From Clostridium sp. CAG:343 (GTDB taxonomy: Bacteria > Bacillota > Clostridia > TANB77 > CAG-508), in contig FR888055.1 in assembly GCA_000431335.1 (NCBI GenBank), positions 65,959 through 112,533 on the forward strand: a DNA stretch of 46,575 nucleotides. The letters are read 5' to 3'. Numbering within the stretch: position 1 is the first letter of the stretch; each line of letters begins with the position of its first letter. The notes beneath the pieces are model-generated. The model searched no databases. It was not told where the DNA came from and saw only the letters and a program-made list of their open reading frames with translations. The translations under genes were made by a program, and so were the position numbers. Below, one piece after another: positions 25,531 to 35,821 of this stretch.

Positions 25531-27436
25531 ATTACAAGAAGAAGAAACAAGCTTTTTAAAGAAAAAAAGTATAAAAGAATTAATTGCACCATCTGGAATA
25601 GATGTTTCTAATATAGATCACTTAGAAATAATTTCAAGTACAAAAAGATTTGCAAGAAGTTTTTTCATATCATCACTTCCAAGAATGTGTACATTTCCAG
25701 AAATATTTAGAGATTTATATTTTTTTGGTGATATAAATACATCTATATATATTACACCTATCAAAGAAGAAAGATCACAAAATGAACTTAATAGGGTTAT
25801 AAATGAATTGGAAACAGAGAGAATTGTGGCGGCAGATAAAGGAAATATAAATAGAGAAAGTATTATATCGCAAAAAAGGATGGAAGCAGAAGAACTAAGA
25901 GATGCGATAGCTTCAGGATTCAACAAATTATTTGAAGCTTCAATAGTTGCAACTTTATTTGAATATAACGAAGAGGAATTAGACAAATTTACTAAATTAT
26001 TAACTGGAGAAATGTCAAAGACATTAGTAGGAATTAGAACTGCATGGGGAATACAAGAAGAAGCATTTCAGTCTAATTTACCATTAATGAATGATAAAAT
26101 AAATAAAAAACACACATTCGATAGAAATTCAATGGGGACTGTTTTTCCATTTACAACATCAGAAATAGGACATCCTACAGGAGTTCCAATAGGCTTTAAT
26201 AAGCAAACAGGTACACCAATATTATTTGATAATTTCCACAAATCTCTTACAAATTATAATATGGTTATATTTGCTAAGTCTGGTGCTGGTAAATCTGTTA
26301 CAATGAAAACTTTGGTATCAAGATCTTCTGTTCTTATGGGAATAGAAAGTTTAGCATTAGACGCAGAAGGTGAATACAGAATTGTAGCTGAAAGTTTAGG
26401 CGGAATAAATGTTGTTATAAGTCCAACTTCTAAGACAATAATAAATGTTTTTGATATAGAAACAGAAATCATAAAAGATGAGATTACAGGAAGAGAAAGA
26501 AATGTTTTAAATGTGGAGAATAAAGTCGAAGACGTTACGCAAGCTTTACTTACAATGGCTAGAGGAAGTACAAGAAGTGATGAGGTAAATGAGCTTACAA
26601 AACAAATAATTGCAGAATCAGTAGCAGAAGAATATGCAGCTAGAGGTATAAATAGTAATCCTGCTAGTTTATATGAATCTGCGAAAGTCGAAATAAACAA
26701 TAATAATATGCTAGCTAAAGAAAAAAAACAAATGCCAACAATAGGAAGTTGGTTTAAAAGAATTCAGAAAAAGGCACAAGACAATACAAATCCAGATTAT
26801 CAATATCATTATAGTTACTTATTAAAAGTTATGAAACAATACATAAGAGAATATGATGGACAAATGGCATATTTTGATGGACAATCTACATTTGAATTGT
26901 TAGAAGGTGCACCATTTATTAATATTGATATATCTCAATTAGAAGAAAGATTTGCTAGACCTCTTGCACAGCAAATATTACTTTCTTGGATTTGGGAGAA
27001 ATTTGTTAAGAAAAATAGTGAAGATAGAAAAAGGGCAAAACAAAAAAGGGTTCTAGTTGATGAAGCTTGGATGTTACTTCCTTATCAAGAAGCTGTAGAC
27101 TTTTTAAATAAAATGGCAAGACGTGCGAGAAAGAGAAACGTATCTTTAGCTATTATTTCACAAAGATTCCAAGATTTTTATGAAAAACCAGAAGCACAAG
27201 CGGTACTAACATCATCAGACACAAAGTTATTTTTAGCACAAGATAAGTCAGAGATTCAATATTTAAAGGAAGTATTTAAACTTTCTGAAGGAGAGGCTAA
27301 TTTCTTAACCACGTGTGCTAAAGGAGAAGGATTACTTAAAGTAGGTTCTGATACTGCTATTTTGAAAATAATGCCAACGAAAAAGGAATTTGAATTTGTT
27401 GAAACGAACTTAAATCAAATTGCAAAGAAAAATTAG
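25475..27436 (+). CDS. VirB4-family T4SS ATPase (plus-strand locus)
   Basis: 653 aa, the energising ATPase of the apparatus. The N-terminal domain resembles TraC/VirB4 (KELIAPSGIDVSNIDHLEI). Walker A is AKSGAGKS at residues 267-274, Walker B KRVLVDEAWMLLP near 525, and the late motif is AIISQRFQDF. The ATG at 25475 has AAAGGAGG 12 bases upstream inside the helper gene. It is paralogous to the VirB4 on the other side of the origin, with the same helper-ATPase order. Confidence 0.93.
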   Translation: MTKKKRQKLQQEELERQHRLQEEETSFLKKKSIKELIAPSGIDVSNIDHLEIISSTKRFARSFFISSLPRMCTFPEIFRDLYFFGDINTSIYITPIKEERSQNELNRVINELETERIVAADKGNINRESIISQKRMEAEELRDAIASGFNKLFEASIVATLFEYNEEELDKFTKLLTGEMSKTLVGIRTAWGIQEEAFQSNLPLMNDKINKKHTFDRNSMGTVFPFTTSEIGHPTGVPIGFNKQTGTPILFDNFHKSLTNYNMVIFAKSGAGKSVTMKTLVSRSSVLMGIESLALDAEGEYRIVAESLGGINVVISPTSKTIINVFDIETEIIKDEITGRERNVLNVENKVEDVTQALLTMARGSTRSDEVNELTKQIIAESVAEEYAARGINSNPASLYESAKVEINNNNMLAKEKKQMPTIGSWFKRIQKKAQDNTNPDYQYHYSYLLKVMKQYIREYDGQMAYFDGQSTFELLEGAPFINIDISQLEERFARPLAQQILLSWIWEKFVKKNSEDRKRAKQKRVLVDEAWMLLPYQEAVDFLNKMARRARKRNVSLAIISQRFQDFYEKPEAQAVLTSSDTKLFLAQDKSEIQYLKEVFKLSEGEANFLTTCAKGEGLLKVGSDTAILKIMPTKKEFEFVETNLNQIAKKN

Positions 27437-27458
27437 TCATGAAGGAGGAGACTACGAA

Positions 27459-30400
27459 ATGAGTCTTTTTACAAATAAAAAAGTATGGCAGAAACTTTTG
27501 ATAATATTTCTTATAATTATATTGTTTCAAGCTGTATTTATGAAACCTGCACATGCGGTAGATGCAGATATATTATTAAAACCAATTACAGGATTATTTG
27601 TAGGATTAGCGGATGCACTAGAATCAGTTATGCAAAAAATAGTTCTAGGAATAGATGAGTCTTTGATAGAAGTAAAAGATAATGGAGCTGGAGTTTTGGC
27701 GACTGTTATAGTTATAGGGTTATTTATTGCTGGAACAGCTTTGGCTATTGTAACAGCAATTCCTTCTGGAGGAGCTTCTGTGGGTGCATGGGCAGCTTTT
27801 TGGATTGGAGCAGCAAGTACAGTTGCAATATCTTTTGCGGGGTATGCTATATTTGGGCAAACATTAACAAAAATTACGGAAAAGATGCTTAGCAAAGAGT
27901 TTGATTTACCACAATATGAATTATCTCCGTATGAGATTTTTGCTGATAGAATAACCGTTTTGGATGTAAACTTTTTTAATCCAAAACCTAATGAGCCAAT
28001 TGGAGTGACAACGTATTATGGATATGAATCAATAAATTTAACTTCAAGATATAGTGGAACAAATGTATCAAATGATGGTAGAGGACAAGGAAGTGGAAAT
28101 GCATTAGATACAGTAAATGGAGATAAAGGCTGTGAAATGAGTAGTCAATCATATGATACATTAAAAAATGATTATGGAATGCAAACAACCCAAAATGGAT
28201 CGGCACAAGACATTGGATTTGGAACAAATTATACAGAATATGATTGGTTACATGATAATGAAGAATATAGAATGGTTATAATGTATTGCAATCCAGCGGT
28301 TTCAAATGGAAATGTAATTGTATATTTATGGAAAAAAGTGGTAACTGGAACTTCTGCTCCAACAGGTGAATTGAAATCTCCTGCAAATGAACTTAAAACG
28401 TATATTGCAGGATGGTATAAAACATTAAGAAATTTAGCTTTAGTTATATTATTATCTATATTAGTATATGTAGGGATAAGAATAATGTTATCAAGTGTAG
28501 CTAGCGATAAAGCTAAATATAAGCAAATGCTAGGGGATTGGGTTGTGGCTGTATGTTTGCTATTTCTGATGCATTATATAATGTCTTTTTCTATATATAT
28601 AGTAAATGAATTAACAGATATGATTGTATCTATACAAGCTGATGGTAGTAAGAAAAATGAGGTACTTAATCAAATAAGTGGCAACTTAACAGTTGATCAA
28701 GAGAAAAATCTAGGTGCAGCGGTAGATATTTTGCTATTGGATGGTACTACTAATAATGATATGGCGGATAGAGTTAAAAACGCCTATGATACATTAGCTA
28801 AGAGTGGATCGGATAGAACTAGATATGCTGATTTCTTTTTTCAAGATGCACAATTGAGCCAAAGGGCTGATGATAAAAATAATGCCAAAGTGTTAATATG
28901 GCCTGTTAGTAATTTTATGGAAGAAGCAAGAGTTAAATACCAATTGCATAGAATAGATGGAACTGATAATATCTCTATGTATGGATATGGATTAATTTAT
29001 GTAATATTAGTAATATATACTATTATATTCTTATTTACATATATGAAAAGGGTTGTTTATATGGCATTTCTTACAGTAATTGCACCATTGGTAGCTGTAA
29101 CATATCCAATTGATAAAATGAATGATGGGAAAGCACAAGCTTTTAATATGTGGTTTAAAGAATATATATTTAACTTATTGATTCAACCATTACATTTAAT
29201 AATGTATTCTGTATTAATAGGATCTGCAATGAGTTTTGCAACAGAGAATTTAGTGTATGTGGTTATGGCATTAGGATTCTTTGTACCAGCTGAGAAATTA
29301 TTACGTAGATTCTTTGGATTTGAAAAAGCACAAACACCAGGAATGTTTGCTGGAGCTGCTGGAGCAGCATTATTGCATAGTGGACTTAGTCATTTAATGC
29401 GTCCTAGACCTCCAATTGGAGGACCTGGTGGAAAAGGAGAAAAAGGTGGAAAAGGAGAGATAGGTTCTGGAGATGATGAAGATGGAAAACCACCTAGAAC
29501 AGCAAAGATAGATGAGACATCAGGGTTCTTGGGAGATAATAATGAAAGCAATAATGGCAATATTACAGATGAGCCAGATCAATTTAAATTTAATGTAAAT
29601 GATGAAAATGACCCAAATGCACAGAAATATCATGAAGCAGCAACAGGACAAAGAGAAGCACTATTGGGAATGCAAGATGCAACAACAGAAGCAGAAAGAC
29701 AAGAATATAATGATTTATATAATTCATATGGAAAAGATATTGATGGATTAAGGAATCCTGAATATATAAAATGGAGAGATGGTCAAAATCCATGGAATGC
29801 TAATTTATCTAGAGGTACACAACCAGTAAGAAATATCGGAGGTGCAGATAAGGCAAAAAATCCTAATAATACTTCTGAGAAGGATAAAAAAGGCACAGGC
29901 GGTGGAAAATGGGCAGGAATTAAAGCAGGGGTGCGAGGATACCGTAGAGGTATGCATAAAAGATATCTTGCAAGAAAACAACAAAATGGAGGAATGCTTA
30001 AAAAAGGTATTAGAATGGCTGGAGGAATTGCTACTGCTACAGCTGCAACAGCTGCTGCTGGTGTTATAGGCATAACTTCTGGTGATATAGGTAAAGCAGG
30101 ACAATATATGGCAGCTGGAGCTGTAGGAGGATATAAACTAGGAAGTAGTTTAGGAAATAATATAGCTGATAGAGCTAAAAATCAAAAAGAAATGATAGAA
30201 GAAGCTAAAAAAGAAGGTAAAAAGGCACGCTATGGAAGAGAAGAATATGAAAAGAGAGAGCAAGAAAAATATATTAAAGAATTTAAAAAGAATGAGGAAA
30301 ATTTAAGAAAGATACAATATAAACTTAATGTAAACAAAGAACAAGCACAAAATATAATGGAAGATCATGCAGAAGACTATGTAAACAACGGAATAACTAA

Positions 30401-30659
30401 TATGGACGAATTTATTGCTACATATCAATTGGAACACAAAGAAGGAATGGGAAGGAAAAAAGCGATTGCTACAAGACATTATGCGATGGATAGATTAGGA
30501 GGAAAGAAGGTTAAAGAACTTGATCCAGAAGCAAAAGAAAAATATAGTAATATGTTTAATCAAGAGTTTAGAAAAGCAGGAGATAGTGAAATAAAAGCAA
30601 ACCAAGATGTTTCAAATCTTTTTGATGCAGTTGGTAAGTTCCATTCATATAAAAAATAA
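27459..30659 (+). CDS. VirB6/TrbL-family polytopic channel protein
   Basis: 1066 aa from ATG 27459 (AAGGAGGAG 13 bases upstream; the frame is open farther but without a better start). Signal-like N-terminus (about 10-32, ending AHA-V), hydrophobic segments near 80-145, a large outside-type domain with Gly/Asn-rich and aromatic content (about 170-310), then about five more membrane helices (about 320-395 and 500-610). The C-terminal 400 residues are soluble: Gly/Lys-rich around 650-690, an Ala-rich hydrophobic patch near 850-870, then charged helices. Membrane core plus large soluble C-terminus is the Gram-positive VirB6 pattern; it probably forms the translocation channel. Confidence 0.8.
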   Translation: MSLFTNKKVWQKLLIIFLIIILFQAVFMKPAHAVDADILLKPITGLFVGLADALESVMQKIVLGIDESLIEVKDNGAGVLATVIVIGLFIAGTALAIVTAIPSGGASVGAWAAFWIGAASTVAISFAGYAIFGQTLTKITEKMLSKEFDLPQYELSPYEIFADRITVLDVNFFNPKPNEPIGVTTYYGYESINLTSRYSGTNVSNDGRGQGSGNALDTVNGDKGCEMSSQSYDTLKNDYGMQTTQNGSAQDIGFGTNYTEYDWLHDNEEYRMVIMYCNPAVSNGNVIVYLWKKVVTGTSAPTGELKSPANELKTYIAGWYKTLRNLALVILLSILVYVGIRIMLSSVASDKAKYKQMLGDWVVAVCLLFLMHYIMSFSIYIVNELTDMIVSIQADGSKKNEVLNQISGNLTVDQEKNLGAAVDILLLDGTTNNDMADRVKNAYDTLAKSGSDRTRYADFFFQDAQLSQRADDKNNAKVLIWPVSNFMEEARVKYQLHRIDGTDNISMYGYGLIYVILVIYTIIFLFTYMKRVVYMAFLTVIAPLVAVTYPIDKMNDGKAQAFNMWFKEYIFNLLIQPLHLIMYSVLIGSAMSFATENLVYVVMALGFFVPAEKLLRRFFGFEKAQTPGMFAGAAGAALLHSGLSHLMRPRPPIGGPGGKGEKGGKGEIGSGDDEDGKPPRTAKIDETSGFLGDNNESNNGNITDEPDQFKFNVNDENDPNAQKYHEAATGQREALLGMQDATTEAERQEYNDLYNSYGKDIDGLRNPEYIKWRDGQNPWNANLSRGTQPVRNIGGADKAKNPNNTSEKDKKGTGGGKWAGIKAGVRGYRRGMHKRYLARKQQNGGMLKKGIRMAGGIATATAATAAAGVIGITSGDIGKAGQYMAAGAVGGYKLGSSLGNNIADRAKNQKEMIEEAKKEGKKARYGREEYEKREQEKYIKEFKKNEENLRKIQYKLNVNKEQAQNIMEDHAEDYVNNGITNMDEFIATYQLEHKEGMGRKKAIATRHYAMDRLGGKKVKELDPEAKEKYSNMFNQEFRKAGDSEIKANQDVSNLFDAVGKFHSYKK

Positions 30660-30674
30660 ATAGGAGGCTGAATT

Positions 30675-31616
30675 ATGCATAATATAATGAGGTTTATAAG
30701 ACAAAATAAAAAACAAATTATAAGGATTGCAGTAATTGCAGCCTTCTTGTTTTTAATATTACAGATATTAAATTATCTTACAGAAAATAATAAAAATATA
30801 AATGTGAACAATAACAAAGAACAAAGCGTTTATGAAAAAACTAATGGGACTGTTGTTTCAGATAAGTCGATGGTATCAGGAGGAAAAGTTTCTACAAGTA
30901 CAATGCAAAGTGTAAATGATATAATAAAGGAATTTGTAGAAAATTGTAATAATCAAAAGATAGAAGAAGCATATAATATGCTTACTGATGAATGCAAAGA
31001 AGTGTTATATCCAGATATTGAGACATTTGAAAATAATTATTATAATAATTTATTTAAAGAAAGTAATTTAGGATATAGTATAGAAAATTGGTCAGGCGAT
31101 ATATATATTGTTAAATATATGGAAGACATGTTATCAACAGGAAAAGTTACAACAGATAATTCATATTCAGATTATATTACTATAGTTAATAAAGATGGTA
31201 ATAAAAAGTTAAATATAAATAGATATATAGGTAGGAAAATATTAAATAAGAGTAAAGATTCAGATAATATTAAGACAGAAGTTTTATATAGTGATAAATA
31301 TATGGATTATGAAATATATAAACTAAAGATTACTAACAACACTGATAACACGATTTTATTAGATCCATTAACTGAAGTTGGAAAAATATATTTAAAAGAT
31401 AGTAATGATGTAAGACATAAAGCATATACAAATGAAATAGTAAAAGATAATCTTAAAATATATGCAGGACATACATCTACAATAGAAATAAAATTTGATA
31501 ATCCATATATATCTGATAGAGACATAAAGTCAATTTGTTTTTCAAATATAGTATTGGATTATAGTGAAGCAAATAAGGGTGTTTATAAAAAGATAAAATA
31601 CATAATAAATCTATAA
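30675..31616 (+). CDS. VirB8/TcpC-like protein with NTF2-type domain
   Basis: 313 aa with one N-terminal membrane helix (about 17-37), a polar linker, then an NTF2-like block (VNDIIKEFVENCNNQKIEEAYNMLTDECKE, given in two parts: residues 81-95 and 96-110). It ends in a beta-rich domain (about 195-313, KLKITNNTDNTILLD) resembling an Ig-like or DUF4352-type fold. VirB8/TcpC proteins share a single helix plus NTF2 domains and bridge membrane and wall. AGGAGG is eight bases upstream. The family call rests on architecture and context. Confidence 0.65.
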   Translation: MHNIMRFIRQNKKQIIRIAVIAAFLFLILQILNYLTENNKNINVNNNKEQSVYEKTNGTVVSDKSMVSGGKVSTSTMQSVNDIIKEFVENCNNQKIEEAYNMLTDECKEVLYPDIETFENNYYNNLFKESNLGYSIENWSGDIYIVKYMEDMLSTGKVTTDNSYSDYITIVNKDGNKKLNINRYIGRKILNKSKDSDNIKTEVLYSDKYMDYEIYKLKITNNTDNTILLDPLTEVGKIYLKDSNDVRHKAYTNEIVKDNLKIYAGHTSTIEIKFDNPYISDRDIKSICFSNIVLDYSEANKGVYKKIKYIINL

Positions 31617-31632
31617 TTATAAGGAGAAAGTT

Positions 31633-31905
31633 ATGGCAGATGTTCAGGATGAAGCAGTGGAAACTGCAAAAAAAGCGGGAAAAAGTACAGCTAGAAGAAT
31701 AACTAATTTTATTTTTGGACCATTTAAGGGACTGCTTATATTTTTAGTTGCATTGTTTGCATTTATAATTTTGGCAGGGGTATCGGCTAGGGAAGTTTTT
31801 AGAGCTAGAACAACAGATCAAGCTTATGGAGATGATAAAAGTAAGTTCCAGGAATGGTTAGATGCAGATGAGGATACAAATGATCAAAATTATGATGATA
31901 ATTAA
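31633..31905 (+). CDS. Small single-helix membrane protein of the T4SS locus
   Basis: 90 aa, not recognised. A basic amphipathic N-terminus (to about 30) leads into one membrane helix (about 33-55, FKGLLIFLVALFAFIILAG), then an acidic tail rich in Asp (DADEDTNDQNYDDN). AAGGAG upstream; 17 bp after the VirB8-like gene and 11 bp before the hydrolase gene, so clearly part of the operon. Confidence 0.75.
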   Translation: MADVQDEAVETAKKAGKSTARRITNFIFGPFKGLLIFLVALFAFIILAGVSAREVFRARTTDQAYGDDKSKFQEWLDADEDTNDQNYDDN

Positions 31906-31916
31906 AGGAGTAAAAT

Positions 31917-33113
31917 ATGGAAAAGGGAGTAAATATTAAAAATTATATAAAAAGAATATTTATATTGTTAATGACATTTGTTACTATATTTTCATCTGTT
32001 CCAATTGTTAGTTTTTCTGCAACAGCAGATGATGATGACGATGAAAAATTGCCAGCACTGGTGCCAGCTGTTGCTAATTCTATAATATCTAAGTATGTAA
32101 AAACTAATATAAATGCTAATAGCTCAAGTAGTGGAAATGCAAATAATAATATAATAACAGATAATAGTGATAGTGGTGATGGTTGGAGTAGTGTAACAGA
32201 GGTTAATTCAACTTCTGGACCTACAAGAAAATATAGAAATTATAAACAATATGAAGGATCATATTCTGGTAATTCATATTGGGGAGGTACAATAGCAGAT
32301 TCTGCATGTGGTCCTACAGCTGTCGCAATTGTTCTTAGTGGTTATGGATATAACTATGACCCTGGAAAAGTTGTTAATATTATGCAGAATGAACTTAATT
32401 ATAATAGTTCAGATAGTTTCCATTATTTAACTGATACATTAAAGCACATAGCTAATATTGAGTCAGAAGAACATTATGGATTTTCGCAAGATGCTGTTCA
32501 GAAAATAAGAAACAATTTAAATGCCGGAAGACCAGTTATAGTAAATGCACCTAATCATTATGTGGTATATATTGGAGAAAATGAAGATGGGCTAATTATT
32601 TCTGATCCTGGGAAACAAGATGGGGATAATGCAAGGTATGGAAAGACAGTAGAAGATTTAGTAAATAATGCAATCAATGATTCAAATTACTGCGGTTACA
32701 TATTAATAACATCAGATTTTACGGCATCTTCAAATGGAAGTAATAATAACAATAATAATAGTAGCAGTAGTAATCAATCCTCAACAAATAACCAAAATTC
32801 TTCATCAAGTAATAATTCAAGTACAGGGACTGGAACGGCAAGAATTGATGATAGTTATAATTTAAACAATGATGGATATTCAACTATATTTACTAGTGGT
32901 ACTACTGGTAGACAATTTAAAGAATATAAACAAAATATTCCAGGATGGGATTCTAGATATCCAATTAGTTGTTATGCAGCGACTAATAGAGATTGGACAG
33001 GTGAGTGTGGGCTTGTATCTACTATAATAATAGGAAGTGGATATTCTAGTGATGCTACATTTCAGTCTGCAACTGATAATATGAGATCAACTAATCGGAA
33101 ATACTATGATTGA
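31917..33113 (+). CDS. Secreted C39-type peptidase-domain protein, 5' part of a split gene
   Basis: 398 aa. Signal peptide (about 10-35, ending FSA), acidic patch DDDDDEK, Ser/Asn-rich linker, then a papain-like peptidase C39-type domain with Cys131 in SACGPTAV and His214 in NHYVVYIG, followed by ISDPG. After a second Ser/Asn-rich linker (about 263-305) a second such domain begins (CYAATNRDWTGECGLVST) but the frame ends at TGA 33111-33113. The missing half, with its His in GGTHYMAILDIS, is encoded in the next frame by the following ORF. The two ORFs together look like one wall-acting protein of the T4SS, comparable to VirB1-type enzymes. Confidence 0.8.
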   Translation: MEKGVNIKNYIKRIFILLMTFVTIFSSVPIVSFSATADDDDDEKLPALVPAVANSIISKYVKTNINANSSSSGNANNNIITDNSDSGDGWSSVTEVNSTSGPTRKYRNYKQYEGSYSGNSYWGGTIADSACGPTAVAIVLSGYGYNYDPGKVVNIMQNELNYNSSDSFHYLTDTLKHIANIESEEHYGFSQDAVQKIRNNLNAGRPVIVNAPNHYVVYIGENEDGLIISDPGKQDGDNARYGKTVEDLVNNAINDSNYCGYILITSDFTASSNGSNNNNNNSSSSNQSSTNNQNSSSSNNSSTGTGTARIDDSYNLNNDGYSTIFTSGTTGRQFKEYKQNIPGWDSRYPISCYAATNRDWTGECGLVSTIIIGSGYSSDATFQSATDNMRSTNRKYYD

Positions 33114-35808
33114 GAGATGGACGGGTGAATATGCAAATCAAAGTGTAAGTTTTGTATCATATAATAGTAGTGATATGGTAAATAAGCTTTCAAATGGATG
33201 TGTAGCTATAATTCATGGGACTTCTTCAAACGTTTCTTCTGGAGGAACACATTATATGGCAATATTAGATATAAGTGAGGATAAATCTAAAGTATATGTA
33301 TCAAATCCATGGAATGGAAGTAATTATCAAGGATGGTTGTCAGTTAGTACCGTAGATAGTGATTTTGGGAGTGATTCAATAGCGTATATAACCAATGATG
33401 GTTCAAGTGTTAACTATGGTGCTGGAGGAAATTCTTCTGGGTCATCAGCAAATAGTAATATAAATATGAGTCAAAATATTACGGATAACAATAGAGGCGG
33501 ATATAAAATAAATGTAAACTGGAATGAAGAGACCCAAAAAATGATAAAGAAATTAAAGGAAAAGGACTTTGATCTTAATAAATATTTATTAGCTAGTAAT
33601 GATAATGAGCATTTAAGAAATTTATTAAAATCAGCTATAGTAACCCAATATCCTGATTTGAGATCAGCTAATGAAATAGCAAGCAAAGCTAGAATAGATG
33701 CAAATGAAACTCAAGGATGTATTAAAATAAAGAGATATGCAGATAATGAAACAAAAAGCTTTACGAATAGTATGACAAATCCAACAGATTCTGAAGATGG
33801 TGGAATGTATATGACATATATGCCATATGATGATTTTTCTGATTTAATTAGGGACAATAATGAATCTGCATTGAATTATTTTTCAATGGATATAAATAAT
33901 AATTTGGTAATTGCAGGATGGGAAACTTTAGATGTTCAGGTGTCAATTGAGCAAACAGGAGGAGAAAGTGACCCAAATCCTGATTCTGCACCAGAGCCAA
34001 GAAATCAACCATATAGAAAATTAACTACAAAAAATGTACCATATTTGGATCAAGTATCAAATTATGCAATGCCATTTAGTTTGTTATGGACATTATTAAC
34101 ATATAGTGATGATGAAGATTTTGTTAATGATGTTGCTAAATTAGTTATAAATACAGATATTGTAATAGGAATATATGATGCCACAAATGTTAAAGTAACA
34201 GTTTATACTAATACATATGATAAACATGTGACTACTATTGATTCTGTATATGTAAATGGTAGAAAGACAGGAGAAGTTACAGTAGACCATGTATATACAT
34301 ATAAAGTAACTGAGACACAAACATTAAAAACAGATAATCCATCCTTAAAAGTAAAATATGCAGATACTTGGGCAGCAGTTTATAAGAATGATTATCAAGT
34401 TAGTAGAAGAACGGGAGATCCTACAAATGATAGTATTAATTTAGATGATGAAACAGTTGATGTAAATTATGGACAAGCAAATGATGAAAATGAGATAAAT
34501 GGCAGATTAGATGGTAACGATTCTGCAAATCAACAAGTAATAGATGAAAAAAATAGATTGAAACAAGAAACTCATCAATACAATCAAAATAACTTTAGTT
34601 ATAGATATCCAATTTTAGAGAATGCAATTGATAATATTTATAATTTTTCAGGAGGGTATGTATCTGTATTGAAAGAAGAAGATATACAAAATTATATTAT
34701 TAACATGATAATTGATGAACATTCAGATGGATATATTGAGGATCAATTTAGTAACAATGAAATAATTAAAGAATACATAGATAATGCTAATGTGTCAAGG
34801 TCAGATGTTATAAGTGCAGTAAAGGAATTGGTGCGTGGAGCAAGAGATGATATTACATTAAATAGTAGTGGCGAAGATTTGTGGGATCAATTGACAAAAA
34901 ATAGTCAAGACACAAGAAAAAATCAGACATATCAAGCAGAAATAACTTCTATTCAATATGAAGATTCTGAGACTCATAGAAATCAAACTGAAAGTATAGA
35001 GACTACAGAGACAACTGCTAGAGTACAAGATGTAACTAATAGAAATGATAAGGTAAGGTTTAAGAAAGATCCAAATGCTAATGAAAATGGATTTGTTAAA
35101 TTATTATATTTTAGTAGAAAAGCAAAAGGAAACTTAAACTTTATAGATACTTGGTTCTTTGAATCAGTAGATGATACAACAGCTATAGCAGATTTGAAAG
35201 ATTTATTAAAGTATTTGTTTCAATGTGCTTTTGGTAGAGATTATGGAATAGATGCAGAAGGAGTAGAAGGTCTTAAAGATATATTTGATCCAGATAAAAT
35301 GAATTCAGTAAGTATAAGGAATACATCTCATGGAACTATAGTAGGAGGAGCATCATATTCTTCATTATCATTGTCTGATTCAGATATGGAAATAATATAT
35401 AAAATTATAGAGTGTGAAGATGGGGGAGGAAGTGATGAGAATCAGAAACATCATGTATGTGTAATTTATAATAGACTTTTGTCTTCAGCTTTTTCAGACA
35501 ATGTTGAAGATTTTGTAGATGGAGGACAATTTGAAGTATGTCAGCCAGGAGGACCATATTGGAGTTGTACTCCAAGCCAAAAAACAATTGATAATTGTAA
35601 TGCTGCACTTCAGGAAGGTGATAGTACAGGTGGAGCAATAGGATTTGTGAACGTTTGGTTATGGGATAGTTATGGAGGAGAAGGAAATACTAGTCTTACA
35701 TGGGAACCATCTCGAGAGTTGTTTAGAGAATATGAGGTCGGTGGAGGTGATGCTGTATATTTTACAACAGATACAATAAGAAGTGAGCTTACACAATATA
35801 GTAATTAA
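33106..35808 (+). CDS. Wall hydrolase: rest of C39-type domain, central region and SleB-type domain (3' part of split gene)
   Basis: 900 aa from ATG 33106, which overlaps the upstream stop by eight bases (ATGATTGA); no good ribosome site precedes it. It begins inside the second C39-type domain (GGTHYMAILDIS, then VYVSNPWNGSNYQGWL). A long central region (about 120-740) is mostly polar beta/helical with no recognised domain. The C-terminus (about 755-850) matches SleB/Hydrolase_2: IIECEDGGGSDENQ, VCVIYNRLLSS, FVDGGQFEVCQPGG, and AALQEGDSTGGAIGF. SleB-type enzymes are lytic transglycosylases of spore cortex or wall. No signal peptide of its own, which supports fusion to the upstream ORF. Confidence 0.78.
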   Translation: MIERWTGEYANQSVSFVSYNSSDMVNKLSNGCVAIIHGTSSNVSSGGTHYMAILDISEDKSKVYVSNPWNGSNYQGWLSVSTVDSDFGSDSIAYITNDGSSVNYGAGGNSSGSSANSNINMSQNITDNNRGGYKINVNWNEETQKMIKKLKEKDFDLNKYLLASNDNEHLRNLLKSAIVTQYPDLRSANEIASKARIDANETQGCIKIKRYADNETKSFTNSMTNPTDSEDGGMYMTYMPYDDFSDLIRDNNESALNYFSMDINNNLVIAGWETLDVQVSIEQTGGESDPNPDSAPEPRNQPYRKLTTKNVPYLDQVSNYAMPFSLLWTLLTYSDDEDFVNDVAKLVINTDIVIGIYDATNVKVTVYTNTYDKHVTTIDSVYVNGRKTGEVTVDHVYTYKVTETQTLKTDNPSLKVKYADTWAAVYKNDYQVSRRTGDPTNDSINLDDETVDVNYGQANDENEINGRLDGNDSANQQVIDEKNRLKQETHQYNQNNFSYRYPILENAIDNIYNFSGGYVSVLKEEDIQNYIINMIIDEHSDGYIEDQFSNNEIIKEYIDNANVSRSDVISAVKELVRGARDDITLNSSGEDLWDQLTKNSQDTRKNQTYQAEITSIQYEDSETHRNQTESIETTETTARVQDVTNRNDKVRFKKDPNANENGFVKLLYFSRKAKGNLNFIDTWFFESVDDTTAIADLKDLLKYLFQCAFGRDYGIDAEGVEGLKDIFDPDKMNSVSIRNTSHGTIVGGASYSSLSLSDSDMEIIYKIIECEDGGGSDENQKHHVCVIYNRLLSSAFSDNVEDFVDGGQFEVCQPGGPYWSCTPSQKTIDNCNAALQEGDSTGGAIGFVNVWLWDSYGGEGNTSLTWEPSRELFREYEVGGGDAVYFTTDTIRSELTQYSN

Positions 35809-35821
35809 GAAGGAGAATAAT

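Noticed and set aside
29783..30104. Several antisense and alternate frames inside the VirB6 gene
   Set aside because: They arise from the Ala/Gly-rich codon runs of the real gene and lack ribosome sites.
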